Shown here: positions 48,692-60,220 of the stretch, piece by piece
How the letters are laid out: each line of letters begins with the position of its first letter
Position numbering within the stretch: position 1 is the first letter of the stretch
Made by a program: the position numbers and the translations under genes
Assembly (NCBI GenBank): GCA_950295325.1
Contig: OX485803.1
Coordinates: 51,475,554 to 51,539,553 of the forward strand
Length of the DNA: 64,000 bases
From: Polytrichum commune
Taxonomy: Eukaryota; Streptophyta; Polytrichopsida; Polytrichales; Polytrichaceae
Direction: 5' to 3'
Notes under the pieces: model-generated
Database searches by the model: none
Seen by the model: the letters and a program-made list of their open reading frames with translations, nothing else
Told to the model about the DNA's origin: nothing

Positions 48692-50170
48692 CAGTGGGGA
48701 CCCATTAATTTGGAGATGCTACAAAACACCACCATAGGGTTCCCAAGGTGACACGCATCCCGAAGCATAAGCTGCTTCACATGCATGTATGTATGTATGT
48801 ATGCATGCGTGAAGTCTATGAACTTCGAAGTCACATGAGCTGATTAGACGGGTTGAGTCTAGAACCTAGCTACCAGTGTGGACAGGGCGAAGTTATGTGT
48901 TGTGTAGGTAAAGTAACTCTTACAGCAGGCAAAGTTATGAGCTTGGATGCCAAGACCTCCCAAGTCTTCATCTCCTTGGGTGAGTGTCTGTCTATAAGAT
49001 GGCCACGGCTGCCCAGCTGTTGCATCAATCTCGCTCCATCGCCCACACCATCTCCCCCCAGGTTGCTCTCCCCTCTTCACTTCACATCCAGCACCCTCTC
49101 CTCTCCTCTCCTCGCCTCGCCTCGCCTCTCTTGTTGGCACTGTCGCTCTTTGTTTCAAGTGTGCAATTTGTGCCACTGGGGCTTGAATATTTGCAGTACT
49201 CATGTGTCAGAATTGGGGACTAGATTGAGAGGCTTTGAGACTAGATGAATCTGTGATTGGAGAGAGAGAGAGACAGACAGTGGCATTGGAGTGCGTATGT
49301 GATGATATTCCTGATGAAGCTACTCCATTACTTACCTGGCCTTCTTCGTTCCCTTTCAGGGTGATGTGTGTGTGTGTGTGAGAGTTAGGAGCTGCTGATG
49401 AGTGGTGACAGAACAGCTACTTGGGTGCATTGCAGAGAGTGTGACGACGGATGAGGACAGAGAGAGAAATTAAGCGGGACTCAGGTGACAGACTCAGGTG
49501 ATGCTCATTTCTTTTTCCATTCTGTTGATCATGATAAAAATCCCACCTTTGTACAAAGGCTCGTGGAAAACAGTACCGTGTCAACATGTCGGTCTACAAA
49601 TGTGAGGTAGCTAATAGCTTGCCTTAGGCGGTTCCTGGAGCCAGGCTTGCAATTACGAGTTGCCGGGAGACTGTCGGTTCGCAGACTCTCACGAGCTTCG
49701 TTCGGATATAACAACTGTGTGAAGAAGGTTATCAGTAGTATCGAGGTTTTTGAGCGATTACCCTCACTTGGAGTTTCCGAATCCACGCGTCCCTTAAGCC
49801 TGAGGGTGGGATCTTGATGGCGAATTGGCAAGTGCTAGCTAGAGGTGTGCTCTGTCATCCGAGATATTAGAGTACCTGAGTTACCATCCCCTGGTCCCAG
49901 TAAGAGGATTCCTTTGAGTCGACGAACTAGAGAGCTTAGATATACCTGTGTCTGAGCTTGAAGACTCAGTCCCTTTTGTGATGTATCTCTCATGCAGTAC
50001 TGGGGTTAGTCTGAAGAAGAAGAATCCACGCTCAGAATCATTCCTCTGCTCGAGTTCTTCTTCCTCCCACTTTCAAAGATCAATTTCTCGCATTTCATGG
50101 AAGATGTGGTCCGAGTCCCCATGACCCCACAGCCCTCTGCCGGTGAAGATCACCAGCAAGTCTCGAGAGC
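48692..50170. other. Unresolved region, possibly transcribed
   Basis: G+C is higher than in the MITE-rich flank. Candidate plus-strand beginnings are ATG 49000 (MATAAQLLHQSRSIAHTISPQ, followed by a GT) and ATG 50097 (MEDVVRVPMTPQPSAGEDHQ). A possible terminal exon is at about 50653-50703 (GSSLRSNNKFNDQLIF then stop, preceded by ATGCAG). I could not join these into a convincing protein. The minus-strand frame at 49529-49831 (100 codons) has no recognised domain. Short repeats include (GTAT)n at 48784-48804 and (GT)n near 49367-49380. Confidence 0.3.
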
Positions 50171-50184
50171 CCCTTGTTCAAATT

Positions 50185-50615
50185 TCAGTGTTGTAGGTGA
50201 ATTCCCACTTAGAACTTCACTTACAGTGCAGATATTTAGTGAATTATATAAAGTTCTTCCACACTGCAGTGTCTTAAGTGAGTCCCACACTAACTACTCT
50301 CACACTGCAGTGATGTTTTCTGTGAAGCACACACTAACTTCTTTCACTTTGCAGTTTTTAAGGCCAATCTACACCAACTTCTGTCAGCCCTTTTTCAACA
50401 GAATATCTGATGCCTGCTTCTATTTCTTGACAGTTTCTTGTTCAAATTTAAGTGTTTTACGTGAATGCACACTTAGAATTTCACTCACAGCGCAGGCATT
50501 TACGTGAATCCAGACTAACTTCTCATATACTGCAGATTTAAGGTCAGTGCACACTAACTTCATTCACACTGCAGATATTAAGGTCAATCTACACTACTTT
50601 CAATCAATTTTCAAC
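50185..50615. repeat. Two-level tandem repeat built on splice-acceptor-like units
   Basis: A unit of about 45 bases (CACACTAACTTC...TCACACTGCAG...TTAAGG) recurs about nine times. A larger block starting TTGTTCAAATTT.AGTGTT is itself duplicated (about 50187 and 50442). Most units end with a pyrimidine-rich stretch plus GCAG, like plant 3' splice sites. Confidence 0.7.
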
Positions 50616-50703
50616 AGAATGTCTGATGTTTGCTTGTGCTTGTGCAAATGCAGGTAGCAGTTTGAGGTCCAACAACAAATTTAATGATCAGCTCATCTTC
50701 TGA

Positions 50704-53268
50704 AGTCCTTTGAAGCTGTGGTCCACTGTAACTTGTCCATTGTGATGGATTACGATTCCTTCGCAAGCACTACGGATGCATGAAGTGAACCAAGGCGCTA
50801 ACCTTTCTGAGCTAAAAAAAAACTGAAACACGGGAGTGAGTGTCGTGACAGGGCTGTCGTGACAGGACTGTCGCTGAAGTTGCCATGCTTTAGTGCGAGG
50901 CCCTGTTGCAAGGGTGAGGGTTGGACCATTTAGGGTGTGATGAGTGCTTTATGGAGCATCTCCTTAATGCTCAACCAGCTACCCTTGTAACAAGGACCAC
51001 CTATTCCTGGACAAGGGAAGCGCACTTGTGTGTGCGGCCCTTGTTGTTTTGTCTATCACTCTTGAGCTATTCCCATGATATTGTTAAATTCCTGATGAAA
51101 AATCAAGAGACATTGCAACAAGAATAATGGATTGATTCCATGCAGATTGAGGTTGAATCTAGGTTACCCAAGTTTATGCTAGGTTGTCTAGGTTGCTTGT
51201 TGAGACAAAATGATTAGCACATTCAGGTTTTAACAATGTTATGAGAGAATCTTTTCTCTTTCTGGAAGAATGTGGATGGGAAAGATGAGAAGCGATCATT
51301 GTATGCATCCACAATCCACTCTTAAGGTGGGATCAAATAAAAGCAAGGTTCTGATTCAAATTGTTCTGTCTCTCAATTCTCTGAAAATGTGTTGTAAGGT
51401 GTGTCCTGGCTAGTCATCCTTTTGGATGCAGAACTAGAATCTCCATGGGGGATTTGAGTGGGTCTTAAGCAACTTGAGACTGCTATCCCACAAGTTTTCA
51501 TGATTAATTATTTAGGAAAATTGAAACCAAGGGGTATCTGTATCCACAGTCACTAAACCTCCAATCCCTCTTTTAAGTCTCGAGTTTTAATTGGAAACCA
51601 ATTGGTGTGATCGTTTGCTGCACACTTAAACCAGAAAATGTGAGCCAGATTTTGCGACAGAACACTGACTGCTTCCATCCTTTCATTTTCTGAATGTAGA
51701 TAGACAATTTTTGTGTTGGACCTATAGGGCAGAGTGGCCACAAATATTTTGACATGGCCCTACTTCGAGGTGAAATGGAGACAATAGGAGCCAAATTTCT
51801 ACGTGACATTCATTATGGTAGCCAGATTTTGTAATTAACATTACCAAATTATGACGATCACAAGCAAAGATTGCGATCAGATCATCTGCTACCACATGTG
51901 GAATTGTGGCACACCAGCGACAAGGGGTAGAAAAAACAGCACTGGTAAGTTAATTTATGTGGACAACACCCGAGTGGGAAGGACCAGAGTGAAATGTGGA
52001 TGTCTTCGGTGGGTTTTGAAATGCATCCAGCCAAAAAGGAAACCTTCTTCCAGTTGTCTACCGGCTGCCATTGTTGATAAATCTGTTAAACTGTACAGTG
52101 TTGATAAATTCTGTTGAAAGCAAGTCCTACAAACAAACAAACAAACTACTGCAAGGACACTTTTGAAGCAGTCACTTACATGTACAACACACAGTACACC
52201 TGAAAGCTGCGGGGGTAGTTTCAAGGTGCATTACTTACACACAAGCACCAATTAGTGGTTGATGGTTGGAATTTAACTTCTTTGGCTCAATTTTTGAGGG
52301 ACATGGTGCATCGATGGTAACCTTTTCCCTCAAAAGGTGCATCGATGATAACCACAATCACAGCTACTTTTAATTGTCCAACTACAATACAAGGTGTAGT
52401 TAGGGGTAGTTGCAATGGTTATAGTTTACTTTTCTATGATTTTGTTTTGTTTGTAGTTTATATGTAGCACCGAGGGTATGGAAAAAACTTCAAGGATGTA
52501 CCATGGGATGTGGTTTGTAGGAGGCAATCACTTTTGGACAAACTTCCCATTAGACTCCAGGAAATTGTTTCTCGACCCATGGATTGCACTAATATGAGGG
52601 AGGATCATTAAGGGCAGATCCACTCTTCAACTACAAGAGTAGTTGTGTATAAACGAGAAAAACCAAAGTTGTGGTCAAAAGTGTGCCTGAACACAACTCA
52701 ACCACATGCTGTGGCTGTGTGTAAATGGACCTTCAGTGTTCTGGCAAATGCAAGACAAGGCAATTTCAAAGTTTTAATTGCAAGATGTTGCAAGGGAAAG
52801 CTTTGCTTCTTCATTTTAGGGTTTCAACCTGACCTGCATACAATTTACAACATACACTGAAAATTATGAAACAGACAAATGAAGATGAATCGTTTCAAGA
52901 CACATAATACCAGTGTATGTGTGTGCTCCCATATAGATGGAGCTTGGAGCTTCAAGAAGAGCAATGGTGGCCTTTGACATGTTACAATCAGACTACTACA
53001 GATGAGAACAAGATTCAAAACACCTTCAGAATTGACATGTTATAATGAGATTCTCAAGAATTTTCTTGCAGGCTTCCTTCAAAGAGAAATTGTAAGGTAC
53101 ACTGTGCGTGTGGTCAAAACTGGAAGGAATTCATGGGTATTTTCGGAAAAGAGCTTAGAAGCTATTTAGTGTGAGAATTCCAACAAAATGTTTTTACTGT
53201 GACAAACATGAGAGTTTGGGACCCCTGGGGATTAGTAGAGCCACTAAGGGCCAGTTCTTGGGTCCCAA
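50704..53268. other. Gene-free or unresolved stretch
   Basis: No frame with recognisable motifs was found on either strand. Confidence 0.35.
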
Positions 53269-53420
53269 GCCTCACCTCCAAAATGTGTTGCCATGTAGGC
53301 ATCCATGTAATACTTGGCACTTAGGACTTGGGACCCGTGTGAAGAGCCTCACCTCCAAAATGTGTAGCCATGTAGGCGTCCATGTCATACTTGGGACATA
53401 GGACTTGGAACCCGTGTGAA
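53269..53420. repeat. Tandem duplication, 76-bp unit
   Basis: Two nearly identical units (GCCTCACCTCCAAAATGTGT, CCATGTAGGC, ACTTGG, CCGTGTGAAG) are followed by a partial echo around 53480-53515 (GACTTGGGACTTAGGACTTG). They lie about 400 bases beyond the stop of the dehydrogenase gene. Confidence 0.85.
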
Positions 53421-53829
53421 GTGGTAAGTCCCAACTTCTATGCTCTCAACAGTTGGGATTGCATGGATTGACCTCAAGTGACTTGGGACTTAGGACTTGG
53501 GAACCGTGTGAACCGGCCATAAGCAAATTTGGGGAGACAAGACAAGACCAAAAGAATTCAAGATCTTTGTGAGAGGAAACTTGTGAAGGTGACTACTCAG
53601 TAAGCATGGGTTCAGTGCAGATTGAACGTCCATTCAGGGTTCCAATTATCTTGTAAAATTTTATTTACACTCCATGCCATAGGAGGTCTGGTCACCAAAG
53701 ACATAACAACCTGGCACCAATTTCTGAAACCAGTCTTCCGCAACAGAATCATGTTACAGCTTGTGAATCACCTGTAGGTGCTCCACTTTAAAATGTAATA
53801 GACATATATACACAAAGTTGGTAACATCC

Positions 53830-56800
53830 TTATGCCTGAGATTTTACCATGTGGCGAGCCATGACAACACGCATAATCTCGTTGGTGCCTTCCAATATTG
53901 TGTGTACCCGAAGATCCCTCACATATCTTTCCACCTGTCATGTGACCAAAAAGTTTAGGAACACTAGAATTACCTCACTGATCTGAACCAATTCAAGGAC
54001 TTAGAATAATCAAAATAGGACTCCGCAACAGAATCTGAAAGAACTAGTAGGTAGGTAACAATGGCAGTGAAAGAGACTTACTGCATAGTCTTTTAAATAG
54101 CCATAACCACCATGTAGTTGCAGAGCATGATTCGCCACATCATAGCACGCATCTGTAGCAAACCTGCACACGGCATGAACTTGCTTCTGAACACAAAGTA
54201 CTGACTTTAGGCATTTACAATATGCAAATGCACCTCATACAAAAGAGAGCCAAAACCTTTTTACAAAAAGCATCCACTCCTGCAATTCTAACATAGTCTA
54301 ACATGCCCTTTGAAATCCCTCAAATAAGGGCATGTTGATCATGTCAGACACAATGACAACATAGTCAAAGTGCCTAAACTACTATATTACTCTTGGACGT
54401 ACCTCTTTGCCATGGCTGCTGAAGCTGTAGCCCAAGGAGACTTTGAGTCCAGTGCTGTTGCTGCATTTTGCACCAGGAAGCGAGATGCCTGGACTGAAGT
54501 CAACATATCTGCTAACTTGAATTGCGTATTTTGGAAGTCAATAATAGCTTTCCCAAACTGCAATGAAAATAGAAGCAGGAAGGTTAGTGACCAAAGTTGT
54601 TAAGATTGTGTACTTCCAAAAAACCTATTGCCAGCATCCATAGATTCACTTACTTGTTTACGAGTTGACACATATGATTGTGTTGCATCCACACAGAACT
54701 GGGCCCCACCAACACTGCAACACCAGTGGATCGAGCATGTAGATAATGTTTTGACCAAAACAACAGAACCTGCCATTACATATACTAGAATAGAAGTTTC
54801 AATTAATATTGACCAACATGGGTGCTCAAATACATGAGTGGAAGGGGCTACATATAAACAGCAAATAAATTGCACGACTAGAGATAACTCTACCTGCAAG
54901 TGGCAATATTGATGCGGCCACCATCTAAGGCAGACATTGCAATTGAGAAGCCCTCCCCTTCTTTTCCAATCAAAAACCGCTCAGGTACTCGAACATCTTC
55001 TAATATGACCTGCCATGAAATTTCAATCCAATTAGGTTGCCAAGCTAGTATCAAGTAGCAAGAGCAAGGACAATCAACTCAGTGCAGCACTTGGAGGATC
55101 CTGTGAAGGTCTCCCAGGACATGTATAAAATAACAGGGCTGGATAGGAACAAACTGCTGATGTAGGTTGAGATCGCCATCCAAGCTTGTCTTCTTGCCGC
55201 CCAAAAGATAGACCCTTACTTTCCTGTATGGACATAAATATCAACCTTCAATTATTCTTCTCAGTTCTTCTAGACTTTTCATCTCCAGTTTGTGTCCAAC
55301 AAGTTTTGCATTGTAGCAAAATCCTGCTAAAGTTCACATCAACAGTTGCAAGGCAATGTAAGTAAGGCTTCATATTTTTATTTGTCAACACAATGATGAA
55401 GACAAGTTGATGAGCTATCTAAGATTACTGTGATTGACATTGTATACCAAACCAGCATTCTGCTTCACTTCCATGATTACAATAGAGGAAACAGCAACTT
55501 TTACAAGATATGTAGCCTGTATCCACAGCATGCCAAGATCATCGAGTTGAGGGAAGGAATAAGATAAGTATTGTATACCTTTTCAACAAAGAAACAGGAA
55601 ATGCCCTTAGGGCCTGCTTCGCCTGTCCTCGCCATTACCAAGTAAACATCACTTACACCACCCCCACTGATAAATGCCTATCAAGCAGAAGAATACAGAA
55701 GTTAGATGAAGCGCAAAGTTCACCTCACTGGCCTAGTTTAGGGTTAGGCAAACTTATCATGAAAACAAGCAGATCCACTACATGCATAGGAAGTCGAATA
55801 CAAATAGAAAATTTTACCTTCTCCCCATTCAGGATGTAGTCAGTGCTACTGTCATCTCGTCGTGCTGTGGCCTGTGCAGTAGCCAACATTGCTATCAGAT
55901 GTCTGTAGATGATAAGACATTCTTGACGATGGATGAATTGAATCGCATAATGTATGTGACAGAAACTAGAAAAACAAGTGAAATCAAGAGCAAGTACCTC
56001 TGACACTAATCAAGTTGTACCATAACAATCTCCTCTTGCATAATACACACAGATTGCTGACCACAATGTTCCAAATTGATACAAAATTCAGAAATCTTAA
56101 CGTCATAAGAGGACGACCTGAAGGGAGGCAGCATCACTCCCACTAGAGGGTTCTGTTAGACAGTAGGAGGCCAACCGCTCCTGCACACAATATAAGGAAA
56201 CAATCAATAGAATGGAGCAAATTGCAATGGACATTTATGGGCTTGGGTTTGATGGGGGCCAGGACAGGATGTTGTCAAGCATTTAGGTTTCAGATCTATG
56301 CTGCATAAAAACCTGCAATCAGAATAGCAAATTAGAAGTGCATAGTGAGTAAGTTGTTTGATATCAGGAAGAGGCCTCCGAGACAATGCAAGGTAAATTC
56401 AGATTCATATCAACAAATCAAAGCACTCTGAGAATTTTATTGGCAGAATTGAAGGGCTTTCGAAGGTATGGAAGGAGGTAATAACCATAGAGGTAAGTTC
56501 AGGTAGAAGCTCTTGACGCTGTTCTTCTGTGCCATATCTGCGACAACAAGATATAATACAGCACAGAGAAATTATATCCAGGTTGCAATTAAATGAAATA
56601 AAATAGATCCACAAATACAGTAGCTTCAGAAAAGTAGAGGGCTTTTTGCTCTTGTTACTTGCAAAAGACAAGGCTAGAGATTGTTAACAAGGTAAGCTGA
56701 TTGTGGCACAAAATTAGCCTACAACCACAATTTAAGAGGAATGCAAGAGTTGGACCGAAATCACATCTCTTGCAGTCAAAGAGTATAGTAACAACAAAGT

Positions 56801-59690
56801 TAAGTTAAAAGATAACTCAATACTAGCTACACATATTGTACCTTCTAATCTAACAAATGTATAACAAAAAAGGGGTACGTACCTTTCTATGATGGATGCA
56901 CACATGTTGTGAATTGTAAGATATGCAGTAGTGCTCACATCAGCATAAGCTAGAGCCTCAAATATAACTGCTCCGTCAGATCGAGTCAATCTGCAATTAA
57001 TGAGCAGGTTCAAGATAAATCAATCCCAGTGAGAGCTATATGTTACAACCATTTGACCACCACCAGTGGCTGCAAGTTTGTTGATAAGAGATTCTTACTA
57101 AAAGACAAGGAATCCAGGGTGGCAGACAATAATGAGGTGCAAAGCACTGCTGTATTTCCTGCTTAATTGCAGTGGGCAGTCACTCTTGTCATTCATCCCA
57201 CTACTAAAAATTGCTGGGAATTATGCAAGGGAAAGAAGAGACAACTCCAATGTTTCCAATGGCGCGAATTATGGTGTTGCTTCATCTTCGAGCTGCTGTA
57301 AGCCTATATGTAATTCCAAAACCCAAAACAGGCATCACGAGAATTCGAGGGCCCCAAAGACTATTGGCTTCTTTAAGGGGCATCACGAGAATTAGAGGGC
57401 CCCCAAAGACTATTGACTTCTTTCAGAGGTGAACATTGAAAGGACATGGACAAGCTGGCCTGCACCTCCCCCAAGGACAAGCCCCACTATAGGAGAACAT
57501 CTGGTTCACCCGAACACCTCCACTATAGTTGCGTGGACTGTAGGTGGTAAGGTGCACCAGAAAATCAAGTGCTAGGAAGGTCGCCCATCTGATCACTATT
57601 CCAACCTTGAGCGGCTTAACCTTGGAATTTCCATAGGACCCAGTTTAAGGCCTTGGATTTAAGCCACCCCTTATGCAAGGGATTGACAAATTCTGATTCT
57701 AATCAGACTTGGACAAAAGCCCCAAGTGGTGTCCTTTACTGCAAGGAATGGCAAGTGCCAAGATTCAACTCTGCACTCTGAATCACAAGTCAATCTGGTC
57801 CTCAACAGTGGCCATTGGGCGAAGAATGTATGGGATGAAAAAACTTACGATGATCCACCAACATCATGGCCACAGAAGAGCCCCCCAAACCCCAGCTTGG
57901 CTGCCTTCCGCAAGACTTCCACGGGAAAGTGTTTGCGTTCATCCCACTCCGCTGCAAATGGCATCAATTCATTCTCTGCAAAATCCTGCTCATCCAAGTC
58001 GCAGGCCTCGTCAAACTATGTTCGCCTACAACCATATAAGGTAGACGGTGCTAAACCAACAACTCGCTCAAAGTCAACACCCTAAAATCTTGCCTAATAC
58101 ATGCATATTGATTATGAGAAAGTCCACCACGGAATTTGAATAAGCCAGACTTTGGTGCCTTGGAATCCCCTATCGATTGCTAACGAGAATCATTCAAAAC
58201 TTTTTGAATCTAACTTTAAGCACCATCTACCTTATGGGACTAGGAGGATTGAGGTGTTAACCAATTCTAGGCACACTCAATTCGGAAAACATTAAACGAA
58301 GAATAATAGCTCTGATTTTCAAGGATTGGAGTGAATTAAATATATCGATCTGGGATGTGAAATGTTCATTCATCAGATAGCATCGCATACCATTCCCTCA
58401 AAGACAAGCCTCAAGCCTCTAGATCCCCACCTAGAAACCCATACCATTAATTAGGTCGACTTAAGGTTTATAGGTGGTAGCCACAAGCCTCAACCGTCAA
58501 ACGGGAGGCTTGAGGGACACCATTGACAATCTTTTGAAAGGTTTATCCTTATACACTGTGCGTAAAACCCCTAAAATCTTCTGTGTTTTAGAAATATATG
58601 CTCTTTCCTAGTGTCCACCGTTCGATGGCAGTTTCCATGAGTCTCCGGATTCCTCCTATCCAACAGGACAAAGGTGGCAAAAAAGAAGGCGATTTTCATT
58701 GCATCATCACTCCACTATCGCAACAAATCTAATGGAGGATTAATCTGCTTGTACGGAAAATCTGTGCTCCAATATGCACATGTGTTGGGGATCAAATATC
58801 ACTTCAATTATTCTTGGAGTATAAAGTCTTCCATTGCAATTCTATGTACGAACCGAGTTAGTGCACAGATGCCCTCATTTACATGAATTTCAATCATCTT
58901 TACAAATTAGCAATCGAAGAAATTGAAAACTGTCAATGGCAATTGCAGGAGAGAGATGACGTGAGGGCCGCTTCACCGTTGATCGAAGCCACCAAATCAA
59001 ATGTAAATCCAAGGCGGGTTTTCAGAGCATAGCTAAGGGACAAGGCTTACTGCCTCATGTTGAAGGTGGTCTCTTTTACCGAGAAAGTCATCCATACCAA
59101 TTCTATGTACGAACCGATTTAGTGCGCAAATGCCCTCATTCGCATAATTGTCTATCATCTTTGCACATTTACAATCAAAGGATTTGAAAAATGTCGGCGA
59201 CAATTATAGAGAATACCAACAATAGGTTGGCTCATGTGGAAGGTGGTCTATAACGAGTTAAAGCCACAAACTCATATGTACGTACAAGCCTCGGGTTTTG
59301 GGAGCCTGGCTAAGTTATAAGGCCTACTAGTCTCTTGAGGGTACAGTTGCACTTGATTGATCCACCTGCGGAATTGGGAGATATAGAGAGCGAAGCACGT
59401 ACAGAAGCAAGATCGCGGTACTGCAACTGATCCGCGGTCAAACGATGCTCGTCCCATGTCCTGGACCTCAAATTCACATTGGCCACATTGGCCACCGCAT
59501 TCTCAGAAGCCGATGCTGATGCAGATTCAGATTCCGACACAGATGCAGGCTTCGCCGTAGAGGCCGGTTCCAATTTGGTGGCCACTGCCGAGCAGAAGCG
59601 GTGCGAAGGCGCCCTTGGCAGCAATTTAAGCACCAGGCTGCCTCGAGTACTGGCCCAGAGAGCTCGCAGTGCACCGGATTTCTTCGCCAT
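53830..59690 (-). CDS. Mitochondrial isobutyryl-CoA dehydrogenase-like (ACAD8-type), 13 exons, 462 aa
   Basis: Exons (minus): 59690-59403, 57985-57849, 56990-56883, 56537-56486, 56180-56118, 55871-55818, 55677-55579, 55223-55155, 55009-54894, 54714-54654, 54557-54403, 54163-54082, 53934-53830. All junctions are GT-AG and keep frame; donors of exons 4 (GTTATT) and 8 (GTTTGT) are weak. The first ~40 residues are basic and hydroxylated ([17 protein letters not shown]), fitting a mitochondrial presequence; then the acyl-CoA dehydrogenase fold: [54 protein letters not shown] (201-214), [30 protein letters not shown] (418-427), HTILEGTNE with the expected catalytic Glu at about 443. Motifs match ACAD8 (isobutyryl-CoA to methacrylyl-CoA, FAD-dependent, valine catabolism) better than isovaleryl- or short-chain enzymes. 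LTEP(S)SGSD has Ser where Gly is usual. ATG 59690 is preceded by an in-frame TTG, not used. Confidence 0.92.
57440..57669 (-). mobile_element. 5S rRNA-derived element in intron 2, sense orientation
   Basis: Read on the minus strand, 57669-57551 resembles 5S rRNA: GGGTCCTATGGAAATTCCAA, GGTTAAGCCGCTC, GATGGGCGACCTTCCTAGCA in order. The body motif GGGGCTTGTCCTTGGGGGAG follows. It is the same family as 26300-26560. It sits in intron 2 of the dehydrogenase gene (56991-57848) in the transcribed orientation. Confidence 0.7.
58825..59335. repeat. Tandem duplication inside intron 1 of the dehydrogenase gene
   Basis: Two units of about 265 bp (about 58830-59080 and 59098-59335) share CCAATTCTATGTACGAACCGA, TTTAGTGCGCAAATGCCCTC, GAAGGTGGTCT and CGGGTTTT.GGAGC. 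The second unit ends about 70 bases from the exon 1 donor. Confidence 0.75.
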
Positions 59691-59798
59691 GAGCTTCAAT
59701 TCAATACTACATGCAGGAATGCAACGATGCCAATTTCTGTCTGTTGCAATCCAGTATGTGGAGAACCCAGAGCGATCGGGCCAAGAGCGAACACAACA

Positions 59799-59818
59799 TT
59801 AGGGTTTAGGGTTTAGGG
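59799..59818 (-). promoter_or_regulatory. Telo-box-like repeat upstream of the dehydrogenase gene
   Basis: Three consecutive CCCTAAA-type units (minus strand) lie about 110 bases before the ATG. Such telo-boxes (AAACCCTAA) occur in plant promoters and 5' leaders, notably of translation and cell-cycle genes, where they are bound by telobox-binding proteins. Its role here is inferred; it could also be a short interstitial telomere repeat. Confidence 0.5.
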
Positions 59819-59949
59819 TCTGGTAGGGGGAGACATTTCTTGTGTAGAAAGCAAAGCAATGCAAAGTGTGATTGTGTTGAGGTGTCATCTACGTGGCATG
59901 ACACAGCAGGACGATAACTTAAAGCATCCCAGTTGAGCTTTTTGGGGGA

Positions 59950-60220
59950 GGGGTCTAGTAAGGGCCAGGGCCGCCCGTAACCACTGGGCAGCCCGAGAAA
60001 AACCTTTTTGAACCCAACCGAAAAACGTTGCCCACCCACTCCGACTTCAAAAGAACGTTGCCCTTTGCATTCTTGAAGGCTGCCTTGTTCAAAGAAACCT
60101 AATATTATGTACTTCAAGGTATAAAATCCAATATATACGTATTAGTTCACTTCTACTTAGCAAATAAATAAATGATTGGGATTTCTCTCCTGAAGTGAAA
60201 CTGTTATAATTCATGGACTT
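59950..60220. mobile_element. Single arm of the giant foldback family, in the dehydrogenase 5' flank
   Basis: It aligns with the left arm of 34050-35413: GCATTCTTGAAGGCTGC, CTTCAAGGT, AAATCCAATATATACGT, AGCAAATAAATAAATGATTG, TGAAGTGAAAC. It is diverged and no inverted partner lies nearby. It lies 260-530 bases upstream of the dehydrogenase ATG. Confidence 0.7.

Noticed and set aside
50097-50507. 136-codon plus-strand frame beginning MEDVVRVPMTPQPSAG
   Set aside because: Most of it runs through the splice-acceptor-like tandem repeats; only the first ~20 codons look coding, so no CDS is called.
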